Numbered from the stretch's first letter, positions 8,400 to 15,992 are shown. The stretch is 20,813 bases of DNA from DATHWB01 sp046565785 (GCA_046565785.1 JBKHXZ010000178.1:1-20813); one strand, 5' to 3'. Notes: a model not told the origin generated them from the letters alone. Made by a program: numbers and translations.

Positions 8400-8841
8400 T
8401 CTCGATGGAGCCTTCGATGGAACGGGCTACCGGGCAGTATCGAGCATGGAACGCCAAGACTCGATCGACCGCTTCCTTCTGATCCTCCTCCACCCCGGAC
8501 AGGTGATAGGTGACGTGGATCCGCTTCAGGATGAGGACCCGACCGTCCTTTTCGACCTCACCCACGGTGGTTGATCGAAGGGCTCCGTTGCTTGCGTTGA
8601 TGCCACGCGCCTCCAGCGCGCCTCCCAGGGTGCCGGTCAGTCAACCGGCGGCGGCCGACACCAGGTAGTCGATGGTGGTGGCATCAGGCGGATAGTCGTC
8701 GGGCGAGACGCCGTAATGCTCGGCGATGTCCGAATGGACACCGAACGTGATCGGTTCGGTGAGCGCCGGCAGCCAGGCACGACGCATCGGTCCCTTGATC
8801 CGCTCGACTTCGACCACCGACCGGTATGCCACCTCACTCAC
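8374..8841 (-). CDS. OsmC-family peroxidase, probable selenoprotein (in-frame TGA at the peroxidatic Cys position)
   Basis: OsmC/Ohr proteins are thiol peroxidases that use a pair of Cys residues. Read through one TGA (8643-8641), the gene encodes 155 residues, the usual family size. Before the TGA: EVAYRSVVEVERIKGPMRRA, PITFGVHSDIAEHYG, and the active-site lead-in TTIDYLVSAAAG. The TGA is residue 67, where relatives have the peroxidatic Cys in AAAGCLTGTLGGALEARGI; the sequence after it is LTGTLGGALEARGINASNGA, then VGEVEKDGRVLILKRIHVTY. The second conserved Cys is Cys136 (ARYCPVARSIEG). Reading frame and family likeness are kept for 88 residues after the TGA, which argues for recoding as selenocysteine rather than decay. 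GTG 8841 is chosen because AGGAG lies seven bases upstream; ATG 8874 and GTG 8844 are alternatives. A sequencing error in a Cys codon (TGC/TGT) remains possible, and no Sec machinery is in the window. Confidence 0.75.
8606..8620 (-). promoter_or_regulatory. Candidate bacterial SECIS stem-loop
   Basis: On the minus-strand mRNA, CGCGC (8620-8616) pairs perfectly with GCGCG (8610-8606) around a five-base loop UGGAG; one more G-U pair (8621 with 8605) can close it. The loop starts 26 nt after the UGA, inside the roughly 16-37 nt window of the bacterial SECIS model, and one of its first two bases is G as that model requires. It lies within the coding sequence, as bacterial SECIS elements do. In GC-rich DNA a 5-bp stem alone is weak evidence; its value comes from its position relative to the TGA. 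Confidence 0.45.
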
Positions 8842-8885
8842 CACGCAGCTCCTGGATCGCGTGAGTCCGAACATAGCGAGGACCT

Positions 8886-9160
8886 CCCCCCTCTGCCTCG
8901 CTGCGCTCGGCTGTCTCCCCCCAGCGCTGCGCTGGGGGGAGAGATTGAAGGCCCATCTACCGATCTCCCCCTAATGGGCTTCGCCCTGGGGGGAGAGACT
9001 GTCGAGGATGGTCTCCCAGTCTTCTGTTCCCCCAGCGCAGCGGTGGGGGGACCGAAGGGACGCGTAGCGGACCTTCGAGGGGGGTTGTGAGCGAAGCGAA
9101 CTCGTTGGTCCGCCTGGTTCGCGGAGAGCCCCCCTCTGCCTCGCTGCGCTGGGGGGAGAG
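8886..9160. repeat. Cluster of GC-rich inverted and direct repeats (intergenic)
   Basis: This 320-base non-coding stretch (8845-9164) lies between two minus-strand genes and is mostly repeat. A 22-base segment (8886-8907, beginning with six C and ending in CTCGCTGCGCT) recurs exactly at 9129-9150. The block GGGGGGAGAG recurs at 8934-8943 and 9151-9160, and as part of the arm near 8988-8996. Hairpins: 8914-8926 with 8930-8942 (13 bp perfect, 3-base loop); 8964-8971 with 8989-8996, enclosing a GGGC-TTCG-CCC stem; 9027-9033 with 9043-9049 approximately; and GAGGGGGG 9077-9084 with CCCCCCTC 9129-9136. There is no T-tract and no plausible gene. It looks like a composite of short palindromic intergenic repeats (REP/MITE-like); one may double as a 3' mRNA structure for the gene ending at 9165. 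Confidence 0.75.
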
Positions 9161-9164
9161 AAGC

Positions 9165-10915
9165 TCACGGTTCCCAGAGGTCGAGCATCACTCTGGTGAT
9201 CTGGCCGGCGTCGTTCAGGAAGACCGACACCGCGTACCACTCCAGACACGAGCTGATCCCGGCCGGCTGGATCGTCAAGTGGCGGGCAGCCTCCCAAGGA
9301 ATGTCGAGGGGTGGTCCGGCACAATGAGGGATCTTTCCTACCGCCGGATACGTGATCCCCGACTCGTCCCGAAGTGGACCGAGCACTTCGAACGGTCCGG
9401 CATACCCGTTCCAGCCTTCGACTTCGACTCTCCATGCACCGGCATCGTTCGGATCACCGAGGACCTTCTCGTGGTCCACGCCCAACGAGATCGTGACCTC
9501 GTCCGCCCACGGTAGGTCGGCTTCCTCCCCACGAACCAGCGCCCGCAGTCCGTCGGTGATCGCCAGATCGGCGTCGGTGACGGTTTGATCATCCGAACGG
9601 TCGGCGATGGTGAACGGGACCGAGAACTCGATGGCCTCCTCGCCGCCCTCCTGCACGAGGGAGAGCAGGTAGTCACCGGGTTGCAGGCCATGTGCCCGGT
9701 ACTGGAACAGGCCCCACGCCTCGGTCCAGTCGGTGGTCATTACGAACGGAGGAGCATCGATGTCCGGCGGTCCTCCCGTGGAGTCCAGCAGGGTGGTGCC
9801 GATGCTGGCCTCGAACGGTCGAGCCAGCCCCCACACCTCCACGGTTCCGCCCGGTCCGACGACCGGCTGACCGAGCAGGTGGAATCCGTTCCCGGACGGG
9901 CTGGTCTCGGAGTAGGGGGTGGTGTCGATGACGAGCTGGTTGCCTTCGCTCACTCGCACCGAGGTGGTGCCGGGAACGGTGATGAAGATGGCCAGCGACC
10001 CGTCGGTCCAGCGGCCGACGAAGCCGATGCTCGACTCGTGGGTTCCCGATTGCGCGTCCCAGGCATACGGCACGTCGTCCAACACGAAAACGGTGGTGCC
10101 GTTCACCTGATGACGGGTCATCGTCGGGACGCCGGCAGGGCGGATGTCGGTGGTGATTCCGTCGATCGGCCAGTACCCGGTGTCGAAGTCCTGACCGAAG
10201 GTGACGACCGTGCGCAGGCATCCTCCAAGCCCGAACTGGCGAATCGAATAGACGTGGTCGGTGCGTCGCCGGTGGGTTCGGGCATCGGCCCGATGTCGTG
10301 CTGGCAGGGGGCGATCTCGGGCAGTGTCGGGTCGTATTCGGTGATGAACGCCGTGTTCACCCACCCGACGAGGCGCATTCCGTCGAGTTCCCCACCGTCG
10401 ACCACCCGGGTCGGGTCGAGCAGTTCAACTTGCCGCCAACTGCCGCCGTCGGCGACGACCTCGATGTTGTCCAGCGCCCGGATCCCGGCGTAGTCGGGGG
10501 GCAGAACGGCGATCAGAGCGGCGCCCGGGCCGGGTTCGGCCCTCACATTCAGTACGTCGTCCTCGGCGACGCCGGTCACCTGATGCGTGGGGATGTCGGT
10601 TGGGCCGGCGCCGGGAATCGTGGTCGTGGTGATCGGTTCGCCGACGCTCGTCGTCGTCGAATCGGGCACCAGTGTGGTGGCATCCGGCACGGTCGTCCCG
10701 ACCACGTCGTCGGTGTCGGGGCCGGACAACAGGCCCGAGACAGCGACCACGCCGATCACTGCCAGCACCGCGGCCGCACCGGCGAGCGCCGGCATCCAGG
10801 GGTTGCGGCGTCGGCCGTCCCCACCCAGCCGTTGCAGCGAGTACCGAGGGTCGACGGCGTCGGAGCGTCGCTCCAGATCTTCGAAGGCCTGGCGGAGGCG
10901 ATCGTCGGAGTTCAT
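9165..10915 (-). CDS. Membrane-anchored SH3/Gmad2-like protein coupled to ECF sigma factor; apparent frameshift near 10260
   Basis: ATG 10915 overlaps the sigma-factor stop (ATGA), so this is the sigma factor's partner, likely an anti-sigma-like or signalling protein. Residues 1-40 are charged and cytoplasmic (MNSDDRLRQAFEDLERRSDA), followed by a membrane helix (about 41-63), a Thr/Pro-rich linker, and an extracytoplasmic SH3-like domain (about 112-196: DDVLNVRAEPGPGAALIAVL, GWVNTAFI). The frame then ends prematurely, but the protein clearly continues in the next frame from about 10259 (DHVYSIRQFGLGGCL), running to 9165. That part includes a Gmad2-like Ig domain (about 344-437: GTVEVWGLARPFEASIGTTL) and an unassigned C-terminal domain. 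One missing base between 10364 and 10118 would restore a 583-residue protein. No classical zinc-binding anti-sigma motif is seen, so the anti-sigma role rests on context. Confidence 0.7.
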
Positions 10916-11391
10916 CGTTCGTGTCCTTCCAGAAGGTCGGCGAGGGTGGCCCGGGCCCGATGCAGGTGAACCCGGGCTGTGGCGGCGGCGCAGCCGAGGA
11001 TCTCGGCGATCTCGTCGACCGGACGATCCTCGAGGTAATGGAGGGCGATGGCGGCGCGCTGTTTGGGAGGAAGGGACGCCACCGCCTTCCACACCTCGTC
11101 GTGAGGCTCCGCCGGCGGAGGAAGCGCATGCTGGGTGCCGAGGCGGGTTCTGCCTCGTTCGGCCACCTCGTCCCGCTTGCGGCGGGAGGCGGCCAGGTTG
11201 ATCGTCACCCGCCGGGCGAAGGCGCCCGGCTTGTCGTATCGGGAGATCCGATCCCAGCGCCGGTACACCCGGGTCATCGCTTCCTGGGCGAGATCCTCGG
11301 CCAGGAGGTGACTGCCGGCGACAGCGGCAGCCAAGGCCACCATCGGACGGAACTCGCGCAAATAGAAGTCGTCGAACGACGTCTCGGTCAT
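10912..11391 (-). CDS. ECF-type RNA polymerase sigma factor (SigE-like)
   Basis: A 159-residue group 4 sigma factor. Region 2 is FDDFYLREFRPMVALAAAVA ... AEDLAQEAMTRVYRRWDRIS, with the AEDLAQEA segment that binds core polymerase and the following helix that recognises the -10 element; region 4 is WKAVASLPPKQRAAIALHYL ... VDEIAEILGCAAATARVHLH RAR, the helix-turn-helix for the -35 element. The length is usual for the class. ATG 11391 is preferred over GTG 11421 because AGGA lies five bases upstream and residues before it are not sigma-like. Its stop overlaps the start of the SH3/Gmad2-like membrane protein gene, the normal arrangement for a sigma/partner pair. It is divergent from nuoH, with a shared upstream region of about 140 bases. 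The target regulon is unknown. Confidence 0.9.
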   Translation of the reverse strand: MTETSFDDFYLREFRPMVALAAAVAGSHLLAEDLAQEAMTRVYRRWDRISRYDKPGAFARRVTINLAASRRKRDEVAERGRTRLGTQHALPPPAEPHDEVWKAVASLPPKQRAAIALHYLEDRPVDEIAEILGCAAATARVHLHRARATLADLLEGHER

Positions 11392-11438
11392 CTGTCCTAC
11401 TTCGATGGTCACATGAAACACACCGCCCAGGAGCGTTT

Positions 11439-11480
11439 GAGGTTTACCTCCTGCGCGCAGTGTTTTGTTCGGTCTACCTC
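11439..11480. promoter_or_regulatory. Operator-like repeats in the sigma factor/nuoH intergenic region
   Basis: GAGGT-TT-ACCTC (11439-11450) is a perfect inverted repeat, and GGTTTACCTC (11441-11450) recurs as GGTCTACCTC (11471-11480), 30 bases apart or about three helical turns. GTAAACC at 11502-11508 is the reverse complement of GGTTTAC. The second copy lies inside the candidate nuoH promoter spacer, so a bound regulator could affect nuoH, the divergent sigma gene, or both. There is no evidence beyond the pattern. Confidence 0.3.
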
Positions 11481-11493
11481 GGCTCCGTAATCT
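11465..11493 (+). promoter_or_regulatory. Candidate sigma-70-type promoter for nuoH-nuoN
   Basis: TTGTTC (11465-11470) and TAATCT (11488-11493) are 17 bases apart, giving a predicted start near 11500 and a leader of about 32 bases before the nuoH ATG at 11532. The neighbouring gene upstream is divergent, so the seven-gene nuoHIJKLMN run must start transcription in this interval. Confidence 0.45.
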
Positions 11494-11531
11494 CGGGGGC
11501 CGTAAACCGATCCACGAACGGCGACGGGTAG

Positions 11532-12641
11532 ATGGACCTCATCGACTTTCTGATCATCCTCGGGCGCGTCCTGGCGACGTTCGTGCTGCTGTTGACGGTC
11601 ACCGTCTTCAACGTCTGGATCGAGCGCAAGGTGATCTCGGACATGCAGAGTCGGATCGGCCCCAACCGCGCCGGACCGTGGGGCATCCTGCAGACGGTGG
11701 CCGACGGACTGAAGCTCTTCTTCAAAGAGCAGATCAACCCGAAGAAGGCCGAAATGGGTGCCTTCATGCTTGCGCCGTTCCTGGCGGTGATCCCTGCCTT
11801 CCTGCTGTTCATGGTCATCCCGTGGGGGGCGCCCTTCCAGATCGGGGACCGCACCATCCACCTGCAGGGAACCGACCTCAACATCGGCGTCCTGTTCATC
11901 CTCGCCATGTCGTCGCTGGCGGTGTACGCCGTCGTTTTGGCCGGATGGTCGTCAGGATCGAAATATCCGCTGTTGGGCGGGGTGCGAGCCACCGCCCAGG
12001 CGATCTCCTACGAGGCTGCGCTCGGGTTGTCGATCGTGGCGGTCGTCCTCTGGTCGGCCACGACCGGCGATACCGGTGGTGGCACCCTGTCGCTTCAGGA
12101 ACTCGTCAACCGTCAGTCCGGCACACTCGACGAGGTGATCCCCCAACTCGGGTTCATCACCCAGTTTCTGCCTCGCTGGAACGTGTTCCCGCAGATCGTG
12201 GCCTTCGTCATATTCGTGATGGCCGCCGTAGCCGAAACCAACCGGGCGCCGTTCGACCTGGTGGAGGCCGAACAGGAACTTGTCGGAGGGTTCCACACCG
12301 AGTACTCGGGCATGCGTTTCGCCATGTATTTCCTGGCCGAGTACGTGAACATCTTCTCGATGTCCGCCCTCGCCGCCACCCTGTTCCTCGGTGGATGGAA
12401 CGGTCCGACCTTCGGGTTGGAGTCGGGGATCATCGCCGCCGCCCTGCCCACCGTGTGGTTCCTGATCAAAACCTACGCCATCTTCTTCATCTTCATCTGG
12501 ATCCGGGCGACGCTGCCTCGCCTCCGCTACGACCAGCTGATGACCCTCGGCTGGAAGCGACTGATCCCCGGCGCTCTCGGCTGGCTGCTGCTTTCGACAG
12601 TCGTCATCGGTGTGCGACGATTCGGGCTGCCGTGGGCGTGA
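11532..12641 (+). CDS. nuoH: NADH-quinone oxidoreductase subunit H (NuoH)
   Basis: NuoH (ND1 homologue) is the membrane subunit that forms much of the quinone-binding chamber at the junction of the two arms of complex I. The 369-residue product has about eight membrane helices and the family hallmarks: WIERKVISDMQSRIGPNRAG near the N-terminus, TAQAISYEAALGLS in the middle, the cytoplasmic loop AETNRAPFDLVEAEQELVGG followed by HTEYSGMRFA, and WIRATLPRLRYDQLM near the C-terminus. The length is slightly longer than E. coli NuoH, with an insert around GGGTLSLQELVNRQSG. It is the first gene of the nuoH-N run, with nuoI nine bases downstream. The start is set by the ATG giving the first helix; the SD (GACGGG) is weak. 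Confidence 0.97.
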   Translation: MDLIDFLIILGRVLATFVLLLTVTVFNVWIERKVISDMQSRIGPNRAGPWGILQTVADGLKLFFKEQINPKKAEMGAFMLAPFLAVIPAFLLFMVIPWGAPFQIGDRTIHLQGTDLNIGVLFILAMSSLAVYAVVLAGWSSGSKYPLLGGVRATAQAISYEAALGLSIVAVVLWSATTGDTGGGTLSLQELVNRQSGTLDEVIPQLGFITQFLPRWNVFPQIVAFVIFVMAAVAETNRAPFDLVEAEQELVGGFHTEYSGMRFAMYFLAEYVNIFSMSALAATLFLGGWNGPTFGLESGIIAAALPTVWFLIKTYAIFFIFIWIRATLPRLRYDQLMTLGWKRLIPGALGWLLLSTVVIGVRRFGLPWA

Positions 12642-12650
12642 GGTGAGACG

Positions 12651-13265
12651 ATGGGTGTGATCAGCGAACTGATGAAGGGCCTGCGGGTCACCGGACGCCA
12701 CATGTTCCAGCCCCGGGTCACCACCGAGTACCCCAAGGAGTTCCGGGACAAGCCGCAGCGGTTCCACGGCAGGCACGTCCTCAACCGGTATCCGGACGGG
12801 ATGGAGAAATGCATCGGGTGTGAGCTGTGTGCCGGCGCGTGTCCCGCCCGTTGCATCTACGTCCGTGGACAGGACAATCCGGCGGAGGCCCCTGTCAGTC
12901 CAGGGGAACGCTTCGGGTTCGTCTACGAGATCAACATGCTGCGCTGCATCTTCTGTGCGCTGTGTGTCGAGGCGTGTCCCACCGAGGCGATCACCATGAC
13001 CCACCTGTTCGAGATGTCCACCACCAATCGGGACGACGCCATCTACACCAAGCGGGAGTTGCTCATGGATCGGGACGGCCACGTCCCGCACATGTTCGGG
13101 GACGATCCGCTCGCCGATCTCGACGAACTCCAGGTGGCGGACGGCTGGGTTCGCGCCACCGCCCCATCCGGCAACGCCGCCTACGAGGGGGTCCGCCAGT
13201 GGCAGGGGACTCCCGGTCCGGCCAGTTGGGATCCCGAACCCGACCAGGAGCAACGGGACGCATGA
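12651..13265 (+). CDS. nuoI: NADH-quinone oxidoreductase subunit I (NuoI), 8Fe ferredoxin-type
   Basis: NuoI carries the two [4Fe-4S] clusters N6a and N6b that pass electrons from NuoG toward N2 and quinone. The 204-residue protein has two full CxxCxxCxxxCP motifs: CIGCELCAGACP (from about residue 54) and CIFCALCVEACP (from about residue 101). TTEYPKEF and RFHGRHVLNRYPDGMEKC before the first motif, and HLFEMSTTNRDDAIYTKREL after the second, are typical of the subunit. A hydrophilic C-terminal tail of about 60 residues, rich in Asp, Pro and Gly, is longer than in E. coli. GAGGTGA lies just before the ATG. The stop overlaps the nuoJ start (ATGA). Confidence 0.97.
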   Translation: MGVISELMKGLRVTGRHMFQPRVTTEYPKEFRDKPQRFHGRHVLNRYPDGMEKCIGCELCAGACPARCIYVRGQDNPAEAPVSPGERFGFVYEINMLRCIFCALCVEACPTEAITMTHLFEMSTTNRDDAIYTKRELLMDRDGHVPHMFGDDPLADLDELQVADGWVRATAPSGNAAYEGVRQWQGTPGPASWDPEPDQEQRDA

Positions 13266-13792
13266 TCGAACTGATCCTGTTCTTCGTGTTGGGTGCTGCC
13301 GCGATCGTCGGGGCCCTGGCAGTCGTCTTCGCCCGCAACCCGGTCTACGGAGCATTGGGCCTCCTCGGGACCCTGTTCTCGCTGGGTGTGATCTATGTCG
13401 TGAATCTCGCCCATCTGGTCGCCGCCGTGCAGGTGATCGTCTACGCCGGGGCGGTGCTCACCTTGTTCCTCTTCGTGATCATGCTCATCGGTGTCGACAA
13501 GGACGAGGACACCAGGGAGTCGATCGCCTTCCACCGACCGCTGATCGGCGGCCTGGCGCTCATCACTCTCATGGTCGGTGGGGGACTGGCCATCGGTGGT
13601 CGCTTCGACTGGGTACCGACCGCAGCCGGATCGGAAACTCCGCCTAACGGCACCGTGGAGGCACTGGCCGGACGGCTGTTCACCGACTGGGTGCTGGCCT
13701 TCGAGGTCACCGCCCTGTTGCTGACGATCGCCGCCGCAGGGGCGATCGCCCTCGCCTATTTCCGCCCCGACGGCTCGGAGCCAGGCGAATGA
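13262..13792 (+). CDS. nuoJ: NADH-quinone oxidoreductase subunit J (NuoJ)
   Basis: NuoJ (ND6 homologue) is a five-helix membrane subunit of complex I whose third helix contains a pi-bulge that moves during turnover. The 176-residue product shows the conserved start LFFVLGAAAIVGALAVVFAR NPVYGALGLL and the core helix motif AHLVAAVQVIVYAGAVLTLF LFVIML. Between helices four and five is a loop GRFDWVPTAAGSETPPNGTV, and the last helix ends in LAYFRPDG. The ATG overlaps the nuoI stop, and its own stop overlaps the nuoK start by four bases, so translation is probably coupled. Confidence 0.96.
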   Translation: MIELILFFVLGAAAIVGALAVVFARNPVYGALGLLGTLFSLGVIYVVNLAHLVAAVQVIVYAGAVLTLFLFVIMLIGVDKDEDTRESIAFHRPLIGGLALITLMVGGGLAIGGRFDWVPTAAGSETPPNGTVEALAGRLFTDWVLAFEVTALLLTIAAAGAIALAYFRPDGSEPGE

Positions 13793-14097
13793 TCGAAGTC
13801 ACAGCCGGCTGGTACATGACGCTCGCAGCAGTCCTGTTCTCGATTGGGCTACTGGGCGTCCTGGTTCGGCGCAACGCCCTGATCATGTTCATGTGCGTAG
13901 AGCTGATGCTCAACGCCGTGAACCTCACCTTCGTCGCTGCCGGGCGGGCGCTCGGATCACTCGAAGGTCAGGTCTCGGTGTTCCTCGTACTGGTGGTGGC
14001 GGCCGCCGAGGTGGTGGTGGGCCTGGCGATCATCGTGGCGATCTTCCGCCGTCGGGAGACGGCGTCGGTCGACGAACTGTCGGAGCTGAGCGGATGA
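13789..14097 (+). CDS. nuoK: NADH-quinone oxidoreductase subunit K (NuoK)
   Basis: NuoK (ND4L homologue) is a three-helix subunit that contributes to the proton path next to NuoN. The 102-residue length is standard. The conserved membrane Glu of helix two is in MFMCVELMLNAVNLTFVA, and the second conserved Glu is in VVAAAEVVVGLAIIVAIFRR; both are essential for proton translocation in the E. coli protein. The start overlaps the nuoJ stop and the stop overlaps the nuoL start (ATGA at both junctions). Confidence 0.97.
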   Translation: MIEVTAGWYMTLAAVLFSIGLLGVLVRRNALIMFMCVELMLNAVNLTFVAAGRALGSLEGQVSVFLVLVVAAAEVVVGLAIIVAIFRRRETASVDELSELSG

Positions 14098-15992
14098 GTC
14101 CCGACGTTCTCGTCCCTCTGGTGATCCTCGCCCCCCTGCTGGGGGCGGTCGCCCTCCACTTCCTCGGCAAGCGCATCGGCGAACCACTCGCAGGCTGGCT
14201 CGCCACCGGTGCCATCGGCACGTCGTTCCTGCTGGCGGCGGTCTCGGCGGTGGACTTCGTCCGCGGTACAGCCCACCACGCCGACCACATCATGTTGTGG
14301 GATTGGATGCCGGCGATCGGCGCCGCCTTCGAGATCCAATGGGATCCGCTTTCGGCGCTGATGACCCTGATCGTCACCGGGGTGGGCACGCTGATCCACA
14401 TCTTCGCCATCGGGTACATGCACGGCGACGAACGGTTCGGCCGGTTCTTCACCTACCTCAACCTGTTCGCCGCCTCAATGCTGTCGCTGGTCCTGGCCGG
14501 CAACTACGCCATGCTGTTCCTCGGCTGGGAACTGGTCGGCTTGTGCTCCTACCTGCTGATCAGCTTCTGGTACACCCGGCCGTCTGCCGCCGCGGCCGGG
14601 AAGAAGGCGTTCATCGTCAACCGTATCGGCGACTTCGGATTCATGATCGGGCTGATGCTGGTGTTCGTGAACTTCGGGACGCTCAGCTTCGACGGGATCT
14701 TCGAACGAGCCGGCGAAGTCCTCACCACCGGCACCGCCACCGCCATCGGGCTCCTGTTTCTGGTCGGTGCAGCCGGAAAGTCCGCCCAGATCCCGCTGTA
14801 CGTCTGGCTGCCCGACGCCATGGAAGGCCCCACCCCGGTCTCGGCCCTGATCCACGCCGCCACCATGGTCACCGCCGGCGTATATGTGGTGGCCCGGTCG
14901 GCGGCGATCTTCGAACTCGCTCCGGCGGCCGGTATGACCGTCGCCACCATCGGTGCGCTCACCGCCCTGTGGGCGGCGTCGATCGCCATCGCCCAGACCG
15001 ACATCAAGAAGGTGCTGGCGTATTCCACGATCTCCCAGCTCGTCTACATGTTCCTGGCAGTCGGTCTGGGCGGGTACATCGCCGGGATCTTCCATCTGAT
15101 GACCCATGCCTTCTTCAAGGCTCTGCTGTTCCTCGGTGCCGGTTCGGTGATCCACGGCATGGGCGATGAACAGGACATGAGGAAGATGGGCGGGCTCCGC
15201 AAACACATGCCCGTCACCTCGACCACCATGCTGATCGCCACGCTGGCGATCGCCGGGTTCCCGCTGCTCGCAGGGTTCTGGTCGAAAGACGAGATCCTGG
15301 CGGTGGCCTTCGCCGCCGGAGGCTTCGCCTCGGTCCTGTATGTGATCGGACTGATCACCGCCCTACTCACCGCCTTCTACATGACCCGGCAGTGGGTGAT
15401 GGTGTTCCTCGGCGACGCCCGCTGGGACGAGGGGATTCAACCGCACGAGTCGCCCCGTGTGATGACGTTGCCGCTGGTGGTGCTGGCCGGGCTCAGCGTC
15501 GTCGCCGGATTCGTCAACACGCCGTTCCGCCTCGGTCTGGAGCATTTCCTGGAGCCGGCGTTCGAAGGAATCAAGCTGGCGCATCCACCAGAGGGGATCG
15601 GCATGTTCCTTCTGCTGGCCGCTATCTCGGTGGGAGCCGGCCTGGTGGGAATCGCCATGGGCGGGTTCGTCTACACCCGGCCGCATGAGGTGTGGGATCG
15701 TTTCCAAAACGGATTCGGCCGGTTGTGGCAGGCGTGGTCGGATGCCTATCGGGTCGACGACCTCTACGGCTCGGTGCTGGTCGTACCCGGCCGCAAGCTG
15801 TCCGAGGCAGCGGCGTTCAAGGTGGACCTCCCGGTCATCGACGGACTCGTCAACGGGGTCGCCCGGGTGTTCAAGGAGACCGGTAGTCGTGCCCGCGTCG
15901 TGCAGTCCGGGTATGTCCGTAGCTACGGCGTGGCGTTCGTCGCCGGGCTTCTGCTGGCCGTCATCTGGCTGCTGATGGTGGGTGGCGCCTGA
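14094..15992 (+). CDS. nuoL: NADH-quinone oxidoreductase subunit L (NuoL), antiporter-like
   Basis: NuoL (ND5 homologue) is the distal antiporter-like proton-pumping subunit of complex I, with a long lateral helix along the membrane arm. The 632-residue product has the key membrane Glu in LFLGWELVGLCSYLLISFWY, the Lys in AAGKSAQIPLYVWLPDAMEG followed by PTPVSALIHAATMVTAGVYV, a central Lys region IAQTDIKKVLAYSTISQLVY MF and the helix HLMTHAFFKALLFLGAGSVI HGMG. The C-terminal third carries the amphipathic lateral helix region and a last anchor helix (LLLAVIWLLMVGGA). Length is normal. ATG 14094 overlaps the nuoK stop; the longer upstream open frame is antisense noise over nuoK in another frame. 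The stop overlaps the nuoM start (TGATG). Confidence 0.97.
   Translation: MSPDVLVPLVILAPLLGAVALHFLGKRIGEPLAGWLATGAIGTSFLLAAVSAVDFVRGTAHHADHIMLWDWMPAIGAAFEIQWDPLSALMTLIVTGVGTLIHIFAIGYMHGDERFGRFFTYLNLFAASMLSLVLAGNYAMLFLGWELVGLCSYLLISFWYTRPSAAAAGKKAFIVNRIGDFGFMIGLMLVFVNFGTLSFDGIFERAGEVLTTGTATAIGLLFLVGAAGKSAQIPLYVWLPDAMEGPTPVSALIHAATMVTAGVYVVARSAAIFELAPAAGMTVATIGALTALWAASIAIAQTDIKKVLAYSTISQLVYMFLAVGLGGYIAGIFHLMTHAFFKALLFLGAGSVIHGMGDEQDMRKMGGLRKHMPVTSTTMLIATLAIAGFPLLAGFWSKDEILAVAFAAGGFASVLYVIGLITALLTAFYMTRQWVMVFLGDARWDEGIQPHESPRVMTLPLVVLAGLSVVAGFVNTPFRLGLEHFLEPAFEGIKLAHPPEGIGMFLLLAAISVGAGLVGIAMGGFVYTRPHEVWDRFQNGFGRLWQAWSDAYRVDDLYGSVLVVPGRKLSEAAAFKVDLPVIDGLVNGVARVFKETGSRARVVQSGYVRSYGVAFVAGLLLAVIWLLMVGGA

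Noticed and set aside
8641..8643. TGA read as evidence that the OsmC-family gene is a simple pseudogene
   Set aside because: There is only one lesion, exactly at the catalytic Cys, with full conservation downstream and a SECIS-like hairpin. Decay or a sequencing error is kept only as an alternative.
8914..8942. Perfect 13-bp hairpin considered as an intrinsic terminator
   Set aside because: There is no T-tract on either side, and similar hairpins are repeated nearby, so it fits a repeat family better.
8716..9090. Plus-strand open frame of 124 codons over the OsmC gene start and repeats
   Set aside because: It reads across the antisense of the OsmC N-terminus and through the hairpin repeats, giving repeat-derived peptide with no SD.
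8886..9160. Repeat cluster considered as a CRISPR array
   Set aside because: Repeat units are not of constant length or spacing, they are nested palindromes, and no cas genes are present.
10118..10364. Programmed -1 ribosomal frameshift in the sigma-partner gene
   Set aside because: No heptameric slippery sequence is evident at the frame transition; a one-base deletion or read error is simpler.
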